A DNA stretch of 64,000 nt from Luscinia megarhynchos (lineage: Eukaryota; Chordata; Aves; Passeriformes; Turdidae), in NCBI GenBank assembly GCA_034336665.1, contig CM067592.1:39435889-39499888 (forward strand), written 5' to 3'. Positions within the stretch are counted from its first letter, which is position 1, and the number at the start of each line of letters is the position of its first letter. The position numbers were made by a program, and so were the translations under genes. Shown piece after piece: positions 39,148 to 49,817 of this stretch. The notes under the pieces are model-generated. The model ran no database searches, had not been told where the DNA came from, and was given only the letters and a program-made list of their open reading frames with translations.

Positions 39148-39445
39148 CAATCATAGAATATCCTGAGGTGGAAAGGATCCACATGGATCATCAAAGTTCT
39201 ACTCCTAGCCCTGCACAAGGTAACCCCAAGAATCCCACCTTGTGACCAATAGCATTGTCCAAATGCTTCTCGAACTTGGTCAGGTTGGTGCTATGACCAT
39301 TTCCCTGAAGACCTTTTCCTGATATCCAACCTAAACCTCCCCTGGCACAACTTCCGGCCATTCCCTTGGGTCCTGTCATTGAGCACCTCGTGAGGAAGCT
39401 GAAAACTTCTATGAGATTCCCCTCAGCCTCCTCTTCTCAATGCCA
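39148..39445 (-). mobile_element. CR1: CR1 LINE 3' end (5'-truncated)
   Basis: The plus strand begins CAATCATAGAATATCCTGAG and continues through GGATCATCAAAGTTCTACTC, AACCTAAACCTCCCCTGGCA and CCCCTCAGCCTCCTCTTCTC, the reverse complement of the CR1 3'UTR. The tail to 39480 holds a small duplicated TTCTCTTCTCAATGCC text. The copy is dead and 5'-truncated. The 70- and 62-codon frames here are shadows. Confidence 0.92.
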
Positions 39446-42049
39446 TCTTTCTCTTCTCAATGCCTTTATTCTCTTCTCTGGGTATAATATGCCACAATAG
39501 TCAGATTGCAGGTGATTAAAAATTATCTGGTACATTCTGTACAGGACATTGTCCCAGATGGCTCCAAGACAAATACACAAAGTACCTTTTTCCCTCCCCT
39601 TCCATCTTTCTGCAAAACAGTATAGTATCAACCAGAGATTGCTGGTGAATATGGTACCTGGCTTCATTGAAGGGAAGATGACATTTAGAGCTAATTTCTC
39701 TTATTTGCTATGTGTTCATAATTATATTCCTTACATTCTAGAAATTGCTCTCTTTAGTCTTTGATAATCTATGGAAACATAATTCCCAAATGACACAGCA
39801 GTTTTGTACCTAGATACATGTTTTGAGTGAGAAGAGGCTGTTATGAGTCTAGATGGATCCCCTGCTCTATATATCTTATATATTTTTTGAAATTTGTTTG
39901 TGTTTTAGAGGGTGGTTTCTTCCGTCTTCTCCTTCCCCTCAGTATTCATCCCATGGGATCCATTTGGTATTTAGGAAGTCTTTTAAGGAATTTACCCAAT
40001 ATTGATCTAAAGGATTCAAATAATGGAATCCCATTGCATTCCTAATGAAAGCTATTCATCTGTTAATAAATTAAAACTTTGCAGTCTATTTCTATAAAAA
40101 GGTTTATTTTTTTCTCTCAGAAATGGATCCTGTTTGTTTGGTTTGGGTTGTTTCTGTAAGATGAAAGTAGTCTTTAAACTGAAAAACTCTTCTTTATGTA
40201 GTTATGCACTGATCAAGATCAAGTATCATTTTAACTCACTTTTTGGTAAACAAAATGAATTGAGGTACCTTAGTCTCTCATTATAAGACACTTTTTCCTG
40301 ACCTCAAATCATTATCGTAACTCTGTGTCTTATTTTGTTATCACCCATTTTTCAAAACAGTGCAATTTTGTGGTATCTCATTATTCTGATATGTATTGCA
40401 GTTTTACTTTTAATCAATATTATTTTTCCTATATTACTGCATGGCTCCTTCTGGTAGCAGAACTCAGCCAGAGATCTGATGAGTGCAGAAACTAGCTACT
40501 CTATGACATAAACAGCACCTTTGGCCCACCTAAAAAACCGTGATTTTCTATTTTGAGGCTAAATGTTTTAGTTCTTTCTAGTTTAAAAAATTGCAATAAA
40601 TATAGAAGTAGGAAAACAAGTAGAGGATGTCAAGTCTTCTTTGCCTTTCTACTTCTAAAAGCACAATCTGACTGAAGTAAAAACATTACTCTTTTAACAT
40701 GTAAACATTTCAATCTTCTAGTAAAAAGTTATAATAAAATTTAAACCACATTCTTTTAATCTACCTTTACTCTTATCAAAGTACAGTACTCTCACCACTG
40801 CATTGATAGCAGAAATTTTGAACAAGGCCGCTATCTTTCAAAGTCACTTTCAGATTTTCTGTGTCATTGCAGAAAAATGAATGAAACATCATTAGTAAAA
40901 CATGGCAGAGGAGCATGGTGACGAAAATGAAGTGCTTTCCTTGAGCAACAGGCCATACACTGGCAAGAAACATTTAACAGCTTTTTGTGCAAAGAGAACT
41001 AAACTGGGATTTTTTGCTATATATCCAGAATGTCAAAAAGATTAAAAACCTGATTTGACCCAAGACCTTGAGCAAAAAAAGAATGCCATTTATTCTTTCT
41101 TGTCTGGTGTTTCTCTTGCTCTTATGCTCTGCCTTTGGGCACTGAGCAAAAATAAAAGAGATTTGTCCACCTGAGTGTCAGTGTTGACACACAGATGACA
41201 AGATTGAGGAAACCATGACCAGAGAGCACACAAGAATATCTGGATTGTTTCTTCTTTAAAGCCTCATATGGCTTTCACCAAGGAATACAGGATATGGTAT
41301 CTTGGTGTGAAGCATAGGAGGATATGTACAACATGTTTTAAAGTTTAGTTGTTTGCTATTTTAGTTTTTAGGAAGGAAAATACCTTTCACTTACTGTTCT
41401 GGCTGAAACTTCTGTATGACAAGAGCTTTTGCTTAGAAGGAGCCTGGGGATGCAAAAGATCTCTGCTACTAGATAGATAAACTGCAATTATACAATTGTA
41501 TAAGATTGCATACAACTAATCAATATAGTCTCAATCCAGAATAAGCTTCAGAGTTTTCACATAGTTATTCAGACCTTTCAGGCAATTAAAAGGCAAAAAT
41601 GTTCAGATAGCTAAAACAGATAAGACACAAACATTTATTTCTGTGTCAGAAAATTACATCGATAGCTTGACTGAAAAGTGAGAAAATATGACTCACCAGC
41701 TAAGCGAATATCTCACTACACCTTTGTGAGCCATTCACCCTCTGGATTATATTTATAGTTAATACCATTTCAGTGGGGAAATCAAAAGTCCTTCTTAGAC
41801 CTTGGCTATCTCACAGCATGTGTCCAGCTCCAACTATCATGAGATCCCAGTGTAATTTAAAATTTTTCACGGAAATTCTTCAAAATATGTCAAGAGATAT
41901 TTATATAGATAAATATACACACACACACAAATCTCTGTAAAGCTAAAGAAGACTGTATTGTTTGAGTCTTATTTTGACTATTGTATATATTTCTAGTAAT
42001 TTCCAATTAATGACAATAATCAAAATAAAATAAAATCATATTAATGTAT

Positions 42050-42132
42050 TTACTATATATAGATACATCTAGATCTAGATCTAGATCTAATCTAGATATA
42101 GATAGATATATTTATACTATATAAAATATATA
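42050..42132. repeat. AGATCT / GATA-rich microsatellite
   Basis: TCTAGA/AGATCT units run at 42067-42090 and are followed by TAGATA units. They are flanked by TA-rich text. The core is self-complementary and could extrude as a hairpin. Confidence 0.8.
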
Positions 42133-42930
42133 GTAATATAGGTACTTCTAGAAATCATAAAATTAATAACAGGACAACAATAAAATAAGACAATGACAAT
42201 TCTGAATTCTTAATTTAAGTCCTAACGTTTTAAGGTATTTCATTATTTTGCAGCATATAACATAATATATGAGAATTCATAATTGCTTCTATATTGTTAG
42301 AGTAATCTAAAAGAATGTAAATAAATTGATGAGAATAACTATTTTAATTAATCTTATATTGTTTCTTGATTTCATTTGGCTTATTTCAGCCTCTTAATGA
42401 TGGAAAGCTTATCCTTGAAAGGAGGCCACTGAACTATTTACATATGGGATACAGGACATATTATGCAGATAATTCCATATACTAGGAGAAGGGACAATAA
42501 ACATACTTAGTAAAATACCATTGTGCTCCCCAGAAGGTCCACAATGCCAATAGGATTGTGTAGCTAGTATTATGCTGCAAGAGGGAAGAGCTGTGAGACA
42601 GTAGCAGTTTTATCTTCTTATCACTGCATCTTGTAGGGCGAATGCAAGAACTTAAAGAGCACAGTTAACTCTCTCAAAACACTGACAAATAAGGAAGTTT
42701 CCATAAGCCACCAGAAGAGGAACTTCAGATAAGCACAGATGGCAAAAAGAAGGCTCTAATTCCAGGTCTAAAAGAAGTGAAGGAGGCATTTCTTTTAAAA
42801 TTGAGTCATAACAGCAAGATAAGATGAGATGAAGACAGAAAACATGGAATCACTTAATGAGTAATTCAGTGAGTTTTTTTATCAATGGTACATCTATGAA
42901 TGAAGTACAGGTTTTAGAATTTTCTGTGAA

Positions 42931-42948
42931 AAGTGTTGCGCAACACTT
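42931..42948. promoter_or_regulatory. 18-bp perfect palindrome centred on a C/EBP-type site
   Basis: AAGTGTTGCGCAACACTT is a perfect 18-bp inverted repeat with no spacer. Its centre, TTGCGCAA, is the established high-affinity C/EBP dimer half-site pair and includes a CpG in a CpG-poor setting. The match to the motif is seen; binding or function is inference. Confidence 0.35.
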
Positions 42949-45599
42949 CAGTTTTCTAAATAAAACTTCAGACTGCCTGTCGTGGAGTTCTTCTTAAGTA
43001 TTTTATGCTCAGAATGGCAAATGGTAACTACTATTACTACTATTCTTAGATACTTTGTGGAAAAATCTAAGTCAGTTCAAATAAGCAGGAATTCAGTCAT
43101 TGGTTTCAATTGAGATTGGACAAACATTTTATTATTTCAAAGTAAAAAAGAGGAAAAGCAATCTCTGCAAAATTAGTAGAAACAAAATATCTCCTAATAG
43201 ATGGTTATTAAGGTTCAACTGCTTGATTGACTTGAGGATCTTAAGTACAAAGACAATTGACACTATAAAATTATGAAGACACATTAGAAATACAGGGAAC
43301 ACATGTGAAATACAGGGAAGACATTAAGGAACTCTCAGAAATCACTATGAGTAAGGCAAAATGCTAGAAAAGACAAGGCTACTTGATACAGTGGAGGAGA
43401 GACTGTTCCTTCATCTGCTTTCAAAGGTAAAAAAAAAAGTGGCGTTCTATTTTAGTTCACCTTTATATGAACCTTAAAAGGTCATGAGGCGCATGTATAA
43501 AAGAGGGCTCATAAACTAAATTGCAACAAATATAAATTTCCGAAAATAAAATAAAATAAATAATGTAAAAAGATAGATGAAAGATCTTTATAATTTTTTC
43601 ATTACAATAAAGGAATTTCTACCATTTATCTTTGCTTTGTAGAAGCATCAGAAAACCCTGATTTGAGGGGGAGAGAAGAATACCAATTCGAGACTCATTT
43701 GCAAGTCTTACTGCTTGCCACATCAGACAATACATTCAATTCCTAGTTACACCCGTAATAAGTAAAATGAAAGCATAATCAAATTAAGTAAGATTAGCAT
43801 AATTTCATTCCTTACAGAATTTTGTGGAAGGCATTCCCTGATGCCTTAAACTTTTCATCTTGTCTATAGTTACAAATGAAGTTGTAGTCTCATGCACTTC
43901 TGTTTAATTCTGATTTTCATTAGATCATTAGGGAACTCTGTGAAGTGTGGTGCTCCATCACAAGAATATTTTCTCCAGTGCCAATCTAATGTTACATGGG
44001 ACTTTTTTACAGAAATACAGCACAGACTTGAACAGAAGGCTCCAGACATAAAAATAATCCTACACAGAAATGCATATTACATACAGGTATATATGCATTA
44101 TATAGTACATAATTATAAATAAAATACAAGAGAGAAACAGTATACTTTAAAGAATGCATTGTTTACACGTTCCACCCACCCCCTATTTATGCACACATGC
44201 ATGCATACACAAATTGGAGAGCTATTGTCTGTGAATGCACCATATTGGGAGACAAAAAAAAAAAAAATGTGTTACAGACAGATGCCACCACCAAAACTGA
44301 AAAGTAGGGTTTAGCACAAATTATCAGATTTTCTGGAACACAAGCAAGCTTCTGGGCTTATTCTAGACTATTTTTCAATATACTTTTTTCTATTTCTTTC
44401 TGCATCTGAACTTTATTCTGTTTTTCCTGTTTAGAAATTCAAACATATATCTTAACCTTGGCTGGCCCAGTATCATTTTAAGGACTGGCTCATTAAGGAG
44501 AGTAAGAATATGCCTGCTCTCACATAGCAGATTCTCACACATTGAATGCTCATCTCTTTGAGTGTATCTTTCTGTGTTAGCACATTAGCATGACTGAATA
44601 CTCACAGCAGATCTGGTGTATTAAAAGGAGTCTTTGAATACCATAAACGAGAAATAGTGATAGTCTTTTCAGTAGCCTTTGAGGAATAATTTTTCTTCCA
44701 GATCAGAGTTTACACTCAGGAAGTTAGGAGGAAAATATAATGAATTATTTCCAAATGCAACAGTCCCTTTAAGTAGTGCAGGAATCAATATGATACCACA
44801 TGCTGTCATTGAGGAAAAGTGTTGATTTCCTTAGAAGCAATATAATCTGGAAAAAAACATTCCAGACATTGCTAAAAGGCTGCCAAAAAAAAAAAAAACC
44901 CAAAAAAAAAAAAAAATCAAAAAACTTTAGAGGCAGAGAAACGTGCCCTCACAGTCCACTCCAGTCTTTTAAAAGGAAAAACAGAAAAGCTCTCAACAAG
45001 AAATGCTGTCTTAATTATCTTTAGAAGTTGCAATGATTGGTTCTAGGCATAGAGTTACTTTAACACCTCATAGTCTCTGCTGTATCTGTGCCCTCTACTA
45101 TTTTTTAAATCTTATCTACATGCTAAAGAAGGTGTCTATCTCCACAAAAGACCATTGCTGAAAATAGAAGGCCTACCACAAGCAGAGACATTTCAAGGAA
45201 CTGTGTGAACATGGGAAAAGGATTTCAGGGTAACTCAGAAAATTAGCTAATAATCTTAACTTTTTTGAAAGTATTAGAAAGTAAAGATTAGTTGACATTT
45301 GGCAGGCTTGGTCAGATATCAGCAGTAATTCAAGAAAAATTCTGTATTTTTCTTTGGTTATGCAATCCACAATATGCAGAATTAAATACTCTCTCTGTTA
45401 AATAACCTTGTAATTTCAGTAGTGCTTGGAATGGATACCCCATCAAATCTAGTGATTTCTCATGCAATGTAGTGCATTTCCATGATGAATTCTTCCCCTA
45501 GTTTGGATCAAAATACCTGTGTACTTGAAGTTATTGCAGTTATTAAACCATAAATCCTTATATTAATTGTTGATGAAAACATTTTTTCCAATATATTTA

Positions 45600-45660
45600 A
45601 AAATGTATATGTATATGTGTATGTGTATGTGTATGTGTATCTATGCATATATGTATATTT
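45600..45660. repeat. GTGTAT / GTATAT microsatellite
   Basis: Alternating GTATAT and GTGTAT hexamers with a TA-rich tail, similar in unit to the compound repeat at 13.4 kb. Confidence 0.85.
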
Positions 45661-47317
45661 AATATTTTTTATTGGATCCATTTATCAATTTCATCTGTTT
45701 GGCTCAGATTTGCCCATCTGTCTTTTGTTCCAGTGTAAACCAGTCTCAGCACCTTATTGCACAATTGGTTAAGCTGTGGCTCATGAGCAACAAATGCAGC
45801 TACCTGAGCAGCTTTGGTTCAGCTTTCAAAGTAAAATTCAGAGCAAAATTCATTTAGCTTGCCTTAATCACCAACTTCCCATTATAAAACATGCTAACAT
45901 TTTATTAGGTTTAGATGAGATATTTATGCAGGATTTCAAGAACTATGGGGCCTGGATGCTCAGTTAGGAAGGGCTGTCTAGCCTTTCAGCTTTATAGTCA
46001 GGACTTATAAGCCTATAAAGATTGGCCTGGGGAAAGAGTAATGTCTCTGTCACAAGGGACTATTCACATACTGGGTTTTTTTTGTGTGCACAATATTGCA
46101 CTGGAGAACCTGCTCGTCAGACACTAAGGCCAGCAAAATAGGTAACATTAAGGCCACATCACTTTATATTTTCAGAGCTGTGCACCATGTGAGTGGCAAT
46201 TACTAGTATTTGTTCCAAAGCTAAAGTTGTAATATTTGGATATCAACCCATTATAATCCCATTGTCTTCAGCAGAACTACATCGTTCCAATGTGATTCAT
46301 CATTCTGCATACATAAGAACAGAATGTGCACTTCATAGACTCCATGTAAACACTTTTCCAGCGAAAACAGGTGCCCTGATATTCATCCACGGGATAATTC
46401 CAGTGTCAGACATGTGACAGAATCAGGCTCTTTGACTAAGAGCAAAATTGTATTCTTTAGCTTTATTGTTAATATACTGTACTAAGCACTGAGCCAGTTC
46501 ATCATGTGACATCTGCTCTCTCAGACTAGGGTATAATTTAGACCATCTAAAGGAAACTTCTCCTGTGAGAGGAAGGATACAATAGAATAAATTGTCTTAC
46601 ATAACATATGGTTTCTAGAGACTAGCTGATATATTATTAACAAAACATAAAGTCAATATAAATCAATGCACAGTGTTCTGTAAACTGCAATTATTTTTTT
46701 GCTGCCACCTACATTATATTTCATAGGACCAAATTCTAAACGTATCAAATTCTAGGCCAGTCATAAAATATCAATACTTATTCACATCTTTACTGATGCA
46801 CCATATTTTAATTTTATTCAGTAACTCTTTTAGACAGTATCCCATTTTTATTTTGGATCACAGAAAGAATAAAAAAAGATGTTACAGAAAAAAAAAATTC
46901 TATAATTTATTGAAAGAAATTAAAACTGGCAAATTTTAGTATGCATATGACAATAATGAGATGAAATTTTGACTAATAGTAGCCATTTTTTTCCTTTAAA
47001 ATTGTGATTTCTCACAGAATCTCGAGAGGTAGAGTGAATCAGAAGAGGAAACATTTTGAAATTGCAAAGAAAAGCACAGCATATTTTGGTAGCCATGCCA
47101 AGATGTACTCAAAAAAAAGAGCGTACTCTCAAGGCAGAAAATATATGAATAGAGTTGTACATCTGCACTCTAATTTTAGCTTTGTCACTTACAATTAGCA
47201 TTTCTATAGTCCATCTTTAAATTGTGTAGTACTTATTACTTCTTCTTTTAACTTTTTAACTCTTTTGATGTGAAAGTGGTTACACCAACCTACTGCCCTG
47301 GGTTTTCTCTAGGCTTC

Positions 47318-47487
47318 ATTTCAGGACCAGTTCTCTTCAATCCTTCATAAATTACTTGGACCCAGGACTTAAAGGTATATTAAGTAAGTTTGCTGATAAT
47401 ACTAAATTAGGAGGAGGTCTTGACTCTCTTGAAGGCAGAGACACCTTGCAGAGAGACCTAGACATATTAGAGGGATGGGCATTCACC
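47318..47487 (+). mobile_element. CR1: outer CR1 LINE, 5' part (split by insertion)
   Basis: CAGGACCAGTTCTCTTCAAT begins the recognisable sequence at about 47323. AAGTTTGCTGATAATACTAA (about 47387) and a GGAGGTCTTGACTC block follow. This is the 3' end of CR1 ORF2 in the sense direction. It stops after AGGGATGGGCATTCACC, where an opposite-strand CR1 begins. The matching continuation resumes at 47741. Confidence 0.9.
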
Positions 47488-47739
47488 CATTCAGTAGAAT
47501 TGAGAATTGAATCACTCATTCAATAGAATCACAAAATAATTAAGGTTGGAAAAGACCTACAGGGTCACTAAGTCCAACTTTTGATCAATCAACACCTTTT
47601 CAAATAACCACAGAACTAAGTGCCAGGCCTAGTCATTTCATGAGCTCTTCCAGGAACAGTGGTTTCATCACCTCTCTGGACAGGCCATTCCTGTGCCTGA
47701 CAGCCCTTTCAGTTAAGAAATTCCTTATGTCCAACCTGA
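47488..47739 (-). mobile_element. CR1: inner CR1 LINE 3' end inserted into another CR1
   Basis: The plus strand carries degenerate terminal repeats (ATTCAGTAGAAT and ATTCAATAGAATCACA), then TTAAGGTTGGAAAAGACCTA (about 47540) and CACTAAGTCCAACTTTTGAT. Antisense 3'UTR sequence follows to TTCCTTATGTCCAACCTG (47738). This is a 5'-truncated CR1 in reverse orientation, about 250 bases long, sitting inside the plus-strand copy. Confidence 0.9.
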
Positions 47740-48506
47740 ATAACCATATGAAGTTTAAAAAGTACAAGTGCCAGATTTTGCACCTGGTACAAGGCAACCC
47801 TGGACAGATGGGTAATGAGATGCTGGAGAGCAGCACTGCAGGAAGGGACCCGGCCAATGACAAGCTGAACCTGAGTCAGCAGAGCCCTGGAGCCAGGAGG
47901 GCCAGCCCTGTCCTGGGGGCACCAGGCACAGCATCACAGCCGGGCAAGGGAGGGGATTGTCCTGCTCTGCTCTGAGCTGGGGCAGCTTCACCTCCAGTGC
48001 TGGGAGCAGTTTTGGGTGCCACAATATAAAATAGATATTAAGCTATTAGACAGTATCCAAAGGAGGGCAACAAAGATGGTCAAGGTCATTGAGGGAAATC
48101 TGTATGAGGAGTTGCTGAGATCCCTTGATTTGTTCAGCCTGGAAAAGCGGAGACTGAGGACAGATCTCACTGCAGTTGCAACTTCCTCATCAGGAGAAGA
48201 GCAGGGGCAGGCACTGATCTCTTCTCTGTGATGCCCAGAGACCGGACCCAAGGGAATGGCCTGAAGCTCTGTCAGGGCAGGCAGGCGTTGGCTTGATATC
48301 AGGAAAAGGCTCTTCACCCAGAGGGTGGTTGGGCATTGGAACAGGCTCCCAAGAAGTGGTCACAGAATCAGCCTGCCAGAGTCCAAGACAACCTTGGACA
48401 ATATTCGTAGGCACATGGTGTGATTTTTAGTGTTGTTCTGTGAAGGACCAGGGGCTGAAATCTATGATCTTTGTTGGTCCCTTCTAACTCAGGATATTCT
48501 GCGACA
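47740..48506 (+). mobile_element. CR1: outer CR1 LINE, 3' part to element end
   Basis: Sense CR1 resumes at AACCATATGAAGTTTAAAAA and runs through the 3'UTR. It includes CAGTATCCAAAGGAGGGCAA (about 48051), GAAAAGGCTCTTCACCCAGA (about 48302) and TTGTTGGTCCCTTCTAACTC (about 48471). It ends near GGATATTCTGCGACA, a decayed version of the terminal ATTCTATGA repeats. Frames of 71-111 codons on both strands are shadows. Confidence 0.93.
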
Positions 48507-49335
48507 CGGCAGAATACAATTTAATGCAATTTTTCTTAATATTTTCATAAGTGATTACTTATAAAGAACTCCTAATAAACCTGGAAGGTTTGAGAGAGTA
48601 CTTCTGACATAGATATAGCAGAGAAGGGAAAGAGAAGAAAGAAAGTGGATGCATGTAAGATGCATGTGGAAATTAGGACCAACTATGAAAGAAACACTCT
48701 TAACTGTTATTTTCAATGGCTAAAGCCCATGTTGATTTTATTTTCATCTAATAAATATGAATATTTTTAAAATATACCATTCATATCTAAAAACCTGCTA
48801 CTTACTCTTAAAAACCAAAACTGTCTCCTAAAAGCTATTCCATGCTTATTCCAGGCCACTTACACATTTATCCTGATACTATCAGGGGGCCTGGACAGGT
48901 CTCCTTCTAGCACTCAGACAGTGGTCTCTCCTGCATTTTGGGAGATGTGATCAAATCCATGTAATTTCCTAAGCAACATTCAGTTCCAAGCAAAAAAAAA
49001 GTGAATTTAAGACCTTAGGGGACTTAGTTATTCACAGGCAAGGACAATGCAAGCTACAGTTGAACCTTCCTTCTGCTTAATATTTAAGCAAAACATTTCT
49101 CTATGAGAAATGCAAACATCATGAGGCACATTTGTCTTTCACTGGCAACATGTATCCTTGAACTGGATTTATCTAATCTGTTTTGATCCAAATATTGCAC
49201 CATTTCCTCATCCAAAATCAATCTAAACACCAGCCCTAGAGCACAGACAGAGGTACATCCTTAAACCTCTTTCATGTAGAGATAGAACTTTAGCTATAAA
49301 GAATTTAGGTCATAGTATGTGATTTTCAGAAACAT
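48507..49335. other. non-coding stretch, no gene seen
   Basis: AT-rich, without frames of note and without a recognised repeat. Confidence 0.55.
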
Positions 49336-49802
49336 TGTGCCCTGCCCCAGTCTAGGTTCTGCTGGTAGCAAGTAATACAGTGCTGCTCTGAGAGGCTACC
49401 TAAAATAGAGACTATTCAAAGCAGATATTTATGAAAAGACCCTCAAAAAATATACCTTGGGCAGTTCAAGAGTCTGGCCATGGCTCCACCCAAGATGGGC
49501 CCAAGATGGACCCAAGAGGGATGACCGGTCACAAGTTTTCTCACTTGTAGAAGTTTTGGCTCATTTACATATTGGGGTTAATTGTGCAATTACAGCTCCA
49601 GGTAATGAAGTCCCATCCGCCCAGGTTGCTCTCCTCAGTTCGCTGTTGTTCACACTTTTTGCACCTGAAGCTGCAACGTTGTCCTTGGTTCTCAGGCTGG
49701 AAAAGAATTGTTTTGTGAAGAGAACTTACTAACAGTTTGTATGAAGTTCAGAGTTATATACAGTACAGAATCTGGAAAATATGGAAGCTAAAACTTAAGG
49801 CA
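49336..49802 (-). mobile_element. endogenous retroviral LTR (3' LTR), family B
   Basis: On the minus strand the LTR starts TGCCTTAAGTTTTAGC (49802). It passes through a GGGCGGATGGGACTTC block and tandem CATCTTGGGCCCATCTTGGG text (about 49482-49514), then CATAAATA near 49430 in the place of a poly(A) signal. It ends near the CTGCCCCAG block at about 49340. I recognise the block order from bird genomes. A polypurine tract lies just upstream of its start, so this appears to be a 3' LTR with some internal sequence left at 49803-50030. The 91-codon plus frame here is a shadow. Confidence 0.7.
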
Positions 49803-49805
49803 TTA

Positions 49806-49817
49806 CTTCCCCCCTTT
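49806..49817 (-). other. retroviral polypurine tract
   Basis: Minus strand AAAGGGGGGAAG lies three bases before the TG start of the LTR at 49802. A purine run immediately 5' of the 3' LTR is the plus-strand primer site of retroviruses. The position and composition fit. Confidence 0.6.

Larger units (their letters stand above)
39446..47317. other. long non-coding stretch, no gene seen
   Basis: No gene is supported in almost 8 kb. Frames are 76 codons or shorter. It contains small simple repeats: CA at about 41915-41930, AGATCT at 42067-42090, AAAAT near 43545-43565, long A-runs near 44885-44925 and GTGTAT near 45600-45660. It also holds an 18-bp palindrome at 42931-42948, listed separately. 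No LTR or CR1 was recognised. Confidence 0.55.

Noticed and set aside
47640..48414. Multiple 71-111 codon frames on both strands
   Set aside because: All fall within the nested CR1 copies and are shadows of non-coding 3'UTR sequence.
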